Source: Planctomycetota bacterium (GTDB taxonomy: Bacteria; Planctomycetota; UBA1135; GCA-002686595). Taken from it: DNA of 9,728 nucleotides. Below, one piece after another: positions 6,605 through 9,728 of the stretch. The notes under the pieces were generated by a model that did no database searches, was not told the origin of the DNA, and saw nothing but the letters and a program-made list of their open reading frames with translations. Each line of letters opens with the position of its first letter. Positions within the stretch are counted from its first letter, which is position 1. Made by a program: the position numbers and the translations under genes. The DNA lies in NCBI GenBank assembly GCA_029259675.1, contig JAJDES010000207.1, forward strand, positions 1 to 9,728, read 5' to 3'.

Positions 6605-7725
6605 TGGGTCGCTCCCAAGTACGTATAAAGGAGGTCGCCCCACTCTTCGCTGCTCAGCCTCTCGAGCAGGGCCTTGTTCACTGCTTTGCGAAGAGGGCTG
6701 TCGAGTGGCAAGGCGATGGCATAATCCTGTCGTTCAAATGTGACTGGCAATACGGAAACTTGGCCTTCGAATTGCGTGAGCGCCAAGTAGCTTAGAATCG
6801 GTGCGTCATACACGGCAGCGCGCGCCTCATTATCAACAAGTGCCTGCATCGCTTCCGCAGCACTGCCGTAGCTCCGATAGGCCAAACGGAGTTCGCGCAG
6901 GTACTCTTCCCCGGTCGAACCGCGCACGCATGCAAGGCGACCGAGAGTCGGCAAGTCCTCTGGACCGCTAACGGTGTGCTCGAGCTGCGAGACCGTCAAC
7001 GTCGATGCGATTGTCGCCGTAAGTCCGGAGATCATGATTACGCTGGCAAACATCCAAACGACGGCTATTCCGCGCCCCGCAATTGTTGTTGGCGCCTTGT
7101 CCCCGTAACCCACTGTCGTCATCGTGACAGCGGACCACCAGACAGCCGCGCCGAGGCCCTTGGCGGTGGATCCGCCGAATTGCTCCGCATTCTTTTTGCG
7201 CTCAAGTAGCCACAACACCGTTCCGCCCAGAAAGAGCACAACCAGGAGTGTGCCGACAGCCTGGAAGAACCTAACGGAGAGGACTCGGTTTAGGGCCGAC
7301 AGGATTCCGCGCGATTCATCATTGGGCACGGCAATGCCAAGGCCGGAAGGATGGAATGGATGCGTGAAGTCCACAACTTGCTCGCGCTCAGAGGTGACGG
7401 TGAGCGCGGCCACAGATGCGTCAAAGCGCTTGTCTTGCAGGCCGCCGATAAGATCCTTGAGCGGAGCCTCTTGAAACTCGAACTCGAGTCCCAAGTCTGC
7501 TGCTATGCCCGTCCACAATTCGATGCTGATCCCGCGCCAGCGCCCGTCGTCCGTTTGAAACGAAAAGGGCGCGGCTTCTTTTGTCGCCACGATGAGCTTG
7601 TCCGCTGCTTGAACTCCCAGCTCGTCCGCCGTTTGAGCCCCTAGGGGCCCACATAGGAGAAACACCAGGCCCAGCCCGACTATCAACCGCACCATTGCAC
7701 GCAACATTCCGCCTTTGCTTTCCAT
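6601..7725 (-). CDS. GluR0-type ligand-gated potassium channel (periplasmic-binding-like domain split by a pore)
   Basis: This is a prokaryotic ionotropic-glutamate-receptor-like channel of 374 residues. Order: signal peptide (h-region about 14-28, likely cleavage after G-P-L-G-A at 30), S1 half of a type-3 solute-binding domain (about 42-138), first membrane helix (about 152-175), re-entrant pore with T-T-V-G-Y-G-D (203-209), second membrane helix (about 219-241), and S2 half (about 252-368). The filter matches potassium channels. In S1, R-F-D-A-S-V-A-A-L-T-V-T-S-E-R puts Arg114 where family members hold the ligand alpha-carboxylate. Asp307 in V-Y-D-A-P-I-L matches the acid that holds the alpha-amino group. 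An amino acid ligand is therefore likely, and both binding halves should face the periplasm. The start is uncertain. ATGs at 7809, 7725, 7707 and 7695 are all in frame. I chose 7725 (GAAGGA about 14 bases upstream, sensible signal peptide), while 7809 would bury the signal. Its stop overlaps the next channel by ATGA. Confidence 0.92.
   Translation of the reverse strand: MESKGGMLRAMVRLIVGLGLVFLLCGPLGAQTADELGVQAADKLIVATKEAAPFSFQTDDGRWRGISIELWTGIAADLGLEFEFQEAPLKDLIGGLQDKRFDASVAALTVTSEREQVVDFTHPFHPSGLGIAVPNDESRGILSALNRVLSVRFFQAVGTLLVVLFLGGTVLWLLERKKNAEQFGGSTAKGLGAAVWWSAVTMTTVGYGDKAPTTIAGRGIAVVWMFASVIMISGLTATIASTLTVSQLEHTVSGPEDLPTLGRLACVRGSTGEEYLRELRLAYRSYGSAAEAMQALVDNEARAAVYDAPILSYLALTQFEGQVSVLPVTFERQDYAIALPLDSPLRKAVNKALLERLSSEEWGDLLYTYLGATQ
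6612..6616 (-). promoter_or_regulatory. Shine-Dalgarno for the CASTOR/POLLUX-type channel, within the upstream gene
   Basis: Read on the minus strand this is GGGAG, separated from the ATG at 6602-6604 by seven bases. It lies in the last codons of the receptor-channel gene (Leu-Gly-Ala-Thr-Gln-stop). With the ATGA overlap at 6601-6604 it fixes the start of the downstream channel and indicates translational coupling, which would tie expression of the two channel subunits together. Confidence 0.7.
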
Positions 7726-7961
7726 AATTCGACTTGAAGTCCTTCGTTCAAAGCTGCCACTCACACTACTGAGCCACCCGAACAGATCCACGTAATTCAT
7801 CGCCGCCATCGAGGCTTGGTGATTGTGTGCGCAGAATCATGCTCAATCCCGGCAATGCCAAAACCCGAATGAGCACTGATTCCGTACACTTGAGTCTAGG
7901 TCCCCGCATCCCAAGAGCCCGTAACCGACTCCTACCCTTTGGGGCATGGATTCAAAGTTAT

Positions 7962-7973
7962 GGGGCCCCCCCC
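7962..7973. repeat. Homopolymer tract G4C8
   Basis: Four G bases are followed by eight C bases in the divergent intergenic region. Runs of this length can slip during replication and can also be miscounted in assemblies. It lies about 240 bases upstream of the chosen channel start and 325 bases upstream of selO, so any effect would be on transcription rather than on a reading frame. The G4/C4 junction could also form a short hairpin. Confidence 0.6.
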
Positions 7974-8162
7974 ACATCGCCCATGGCGCGATCTTAGCGA
8001 TTCATAGTCCGAAACCATACAGAAGCGCCAGGTTCGCCCACCGAAGCAAAGAGTCAGTTGCCGCGACCGACAACGCATGCTGAATCGGGGCCAAGGATCA
8101 CCGTGCCGGTAGAGCTGATCAAACTTGTCAGGCTTGTTGTCGCCCCACCGAACCAAAATGCA

Positions 8163-8198
8163 AGGCTGGCGCCATTGGGAATAGCGTGGGCCCAGCCT
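8163..8198. repeat. Inverted repeat (7-bp arms) upstream of selO
   Basis: AGGCTGG at 8163-8169 is complementary to CCAGCCT at 8192-8198, with a 22-base loop. Three additional pairs (GCC 8171-8173 with GGC 8189-8191) can form after a one-base bulge. The structure ends 100 bases before the selO ATG, so it could be an operator or leader hairpin. No T-run follows on the plus strand, which argues against a terminator. It may be chance. Confidence 0.3.
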
Positions 8199-8298
8199 CT
8201 GCCAAAAAGAACGGCACGACCTATGGATGGGCTCTTTTCATCAGCAATGAGACTTGCGACGGCACAATTTTCGCGTCTAGCACAAGAATGAGATCGAG

Positions 8299-9728
8299 AT
8301 GACGACAAACGAATTATTCACCTTCGACAACACCTACGCAGCCCAACTCGAAGGCCTGTATACGCCGTGGCAAGGAGCCAAGTTCCCCCGCCCCGCCATC
8401 GTCAAATTCAATCGTGAGCTCGCTGATGAACTGGGTTTGGACGCCGACGCGCTAGACGGTGCCGAGGGCGCAGCCATTCTCTCGGGAAGCGTTGCCCCGA
8501 TCGGAGCAAGTCCGCTTGCACAAGTTTATGCAGGTCACCAGTTCGGCGGCTACTCTGCACAACTTGGTGACGGACGCGCGCTGTTGGTTGGCGAACTTGT
8601 GGACAAGACTGGGCAGAGGCGCGACCTGCATCTGAAAGGATCGGGGCCGACCCCCTACTCGCGTGGCGGCGACGGCAAAGCTGCAATTGGGCCCGTTCTG
8701 CGCGAGTACCTAGTGGGCGAGTTCATGCATGCTGTGGGAATTCCAACCACAAGATCCCTGGCAGCGACGACCACCGGCGAGTCCGTTTATCGCGAAGTTC
8801 CGTTGCCCGGCGCAGTACTTGCACGGGTCGCATCCAGCCACCTGCGGGTCGGCACCTTTCAGTACTTCGCCAACAGCGGCGTGAAAGGGCAATTGCAACA
8901 GTTGGCTGACTATTCCATTCGCCGCCACGATTCCCAACTGGTCTATAGCGAAGTTCCTTACTTGGAATTGCTGCGGGCCGTTGTCAGGCGGCAAGCCGAA
9001 CTAGTGGCCAAGTGGATGGCGCTCGGGTTTATTCACGGAGTCATGAATACCGACAACACGACGATTTCCGGCGAAACCATTGACTATGGGCCCTGCGCGT
9101 TCATGGACAGCTACAATCCGAACACGGTCTTCAGTTCCATTGATCGCAATGGTCGCTACGCCTTTGCCAATCAACCGCCGGCGGCCAAATGGAATTTGGC
9201 TCGCTTTGCTGAAGCACTACTCGATTTGATCGATCCGAACGACACCGATCGCGCCATCCAATTGGCTACGGATGCTGTTGAAGAATTCCCGCAGATTTAC
9301 GAATCCTGTTGGTTGAATGCAATGCGAGCCAAACTGGGCTTGCAAAGCAGTAATCCAGACGACAAGGCGCTTATCGATGCGCTATTAAACGCAATGGAAG
9401 CGAAGGCACTGGATTACACATCCACCTTCAGAAGGCTCGCTCAAACCGTGCGCAGCAACGAAACCTCCCGGGACAACCCCCTTGGCAATTTTGAGGATTC
9501 GGACGCATGGCTCAGCCGTTGGCGCAAGCGCCTTGAAATGGAAGCCGTTGAGCCCCAAGCCCAAGCCGCCGCGATGGACCGCGAAAACCCGCTCTACATC
9601 CCCCGCAACCACAAAGTGGAAGCAGCTCTGGAAGCCGCTACAGCACTCGATTTTGGGCCCTTTGAAGAGCTACTGAGAGTGCTGTCGGAACCTTACTCCC
9701 CGCGCGAAGGCCTGGAGAGTTTTGAGCA
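8299..9728 (+). CDS. selO: SelO/YdiU protein adenylyltransferase (pseudokinase fold), 3'-truncated
   Basis: SelO transfers AMP from ATP to hydroxyl side chains of proteins and is linked to the response to oxidative stress. The frame is open from the ATG at 8299 to the right edge (476 codons). Family landmarks occur in order: Y-A-G-H-Q-F-G-G-Y (about 77-85), Q-L-G-D-G-R-A (90-96), L-H-L-K-G-S-G-P-T-P-Y-S-R (110-122), a short Arg-Glu helix, L-A-R-V-A-S-S-H-L-R (174-183), G-F-I-H-G-V-M-N-T-D-N (243-253) and D-Y-G-P (262-265). Lys113, Glu136, Arg176, Arg183, Asp252, Asn253 and Asp262 fall at the same numbers I recall for the Pseudomonas syringae enzyme, so the flipped-ATP active site seems intact and the chosen start is supported. 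The ribosome site is weak (GAG just before the ATG). The last few tens of residues, including the family's C-terminal Cys/Sec, lie beyond the window. The gene diverges from the channel genes across 573 bases. Confidence 0.95.
   Translation, partial: MTTNELFTFDNTYAAQLEGLYTPWQGAKFPRPAIVKFNRELADELGLDADALDGAEGAAILSGSVAPIGASPLAQVYAGHQFGGYSAQLGDGRALLVGELVDKTGQRRDLHLKGSGPTPYSRGGDGKAAIGPVLREYLVGEFMHAVGIPTTRSLAATTTGESVYREVPLPGAVLARVASSHLRVGTFQYFANSGVKGQLQQLADYSIRRHDSQLVYSEVPYLELLRAVVRRQAELVAKWMALGFIHGVMNTDNTTISGETIDYGPCAFMDSYNPNTVFSSIDRNGRYAFANQPPAAKWNLARFAEALLDLIDPNDTDRAIQLATDAVEEFPQIYESCWLNAMRAKLGLQSSNPDDKALIDALLNAMEAKALDYTSTFRRLAQTVRSNETSRDNPLGNFEDSDAWLSRWRKRLEMEAVEPQAQAAAMDRENPLYIPRNHKVEAALEAATALDFGPFEELLRVLSEPYSPREGLESFE

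Larger units (their letters stand above)
7726..8298. other. Divergent intergenic region with no supported gene
   Basis: This 573-base stretch separates the minus-strand channel genes from plus-strand selO and should hold both promoters, but I find no convincing -35/-10 pair for either. If the channel gene starts at the upstream ATG (7807-7809), the gap shrinks to 489 bases. Open frames here (74-84 codons at most) use GTG or TTG starts, overlap each other and show no recognisable motif. Visible elements are a G4C8 tract (7962-7973), a near-palindrome around 7976-7992 and a 7-bp inverted repeat at 8163-8198. No tRNA, rRNA or CRISPR-like structure is seen. Confidence 0.6.

Noticed and set aside
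6605..6643. Upstream GTG start for the CASTOR/POLLUX-like channel
   Set aside because: The ATG at 6602-6604 has a well-placed GGGAG and a classic ATGA overlap. The longer form adds 13 residues without a supporting signal.
7700..7725. Lipoprotein signal in the receptor channel (L-L-C-G)
   Set aside because: The residue before the cysteine is Leu, not Gly, Ala or Ser, so it is not a lipobox. Ordinary signal cleavage after G-P-L-G-A fits better.
7833..7861. A possible minus-strand promoter: TTGGCA (7861-7856) with GATTCT 17 bases downstream
   Set aside because: The -35 element is good but the -10 element matches only three of six consensus bases, so it is not distinguishable from chance.
8054..8308. 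Minus-strand 84-codon and plus-strand 77-codon open frames in the divergent gap
   Set aside because: Both need TTG starts, overlap each other and show no motif. The plus frame ends seven bases before selO but has no ribosome site, so a leader gene is not supported.

Overview
The window is a dense piece of a moderately GC-rich bacterial chromosome. It holds four confidently identified genes or gene ends, one well-supported hydrolase, one possible small gene, and a longer non-coding gap. Several points suggest a bacterium with a periplasm or exported compartment and an aerobic TCA cycle: an actinobacterial-type fusion of 2-oxoglutarate dehydrogenase E1 with an E2 catalytic domain, a SelO pseudokinase gene, and a receptor channel with a signal peptide. 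I cannot name the organism. Kgd-type fusions are best known from Actinobacteria but I believe they also occur elsewhere, so lineage is left open.

Layout. (1) Bases 1-3275, plus strand: the 3' part of a kgd/odhA-like gene. The start lies upstream of the window and the frame is already open at base 3. (2) Bases 3276-3455: a short convergent intergenic stretch with a perfect 16-bp palindrome. (3) Bases 3456-7725, minus strand: a compact gene run read from right to left. It begins with a GluR0-type ligand-gated potassium channel (7725-6601). This overlaps by ATGA a CASTOR/POLLUX-type channel with two RCK-like domains (6604-4649). The channel stop overlaps by TGATG a possible 68-residue cysteine-containing ORF (4649-4443). 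Eighteen bases later comes a membrane-anchored alpha/beta hydrolase (4424-3456). A degenerate 15-bp tandem repeat (4566-4640) lies in the small ORF. (4) Bases 7726-8298: divergent intergenic DNA with no gene I can support, containing a G4C8 tract and an inverted repeat. (5) Bases 8299-9728, plus strand: selO (ydiU), which runs off the right edge.

How the genes may work together. The outer genes look like ordinary metabolic and stress housekeeping: the TCA cycle and protein AMPylation. The central minus-strand run is the most unusual part. A receptor-like potassium channel with an amino-acid-type binding domain appears translationally coupled to a second channel of a different superfamily, with a small unknown ORF and an anchored hydrolase behind it. 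The close spacing suggests co-expression. A joint role in ligand-responsive ion flux is inference.
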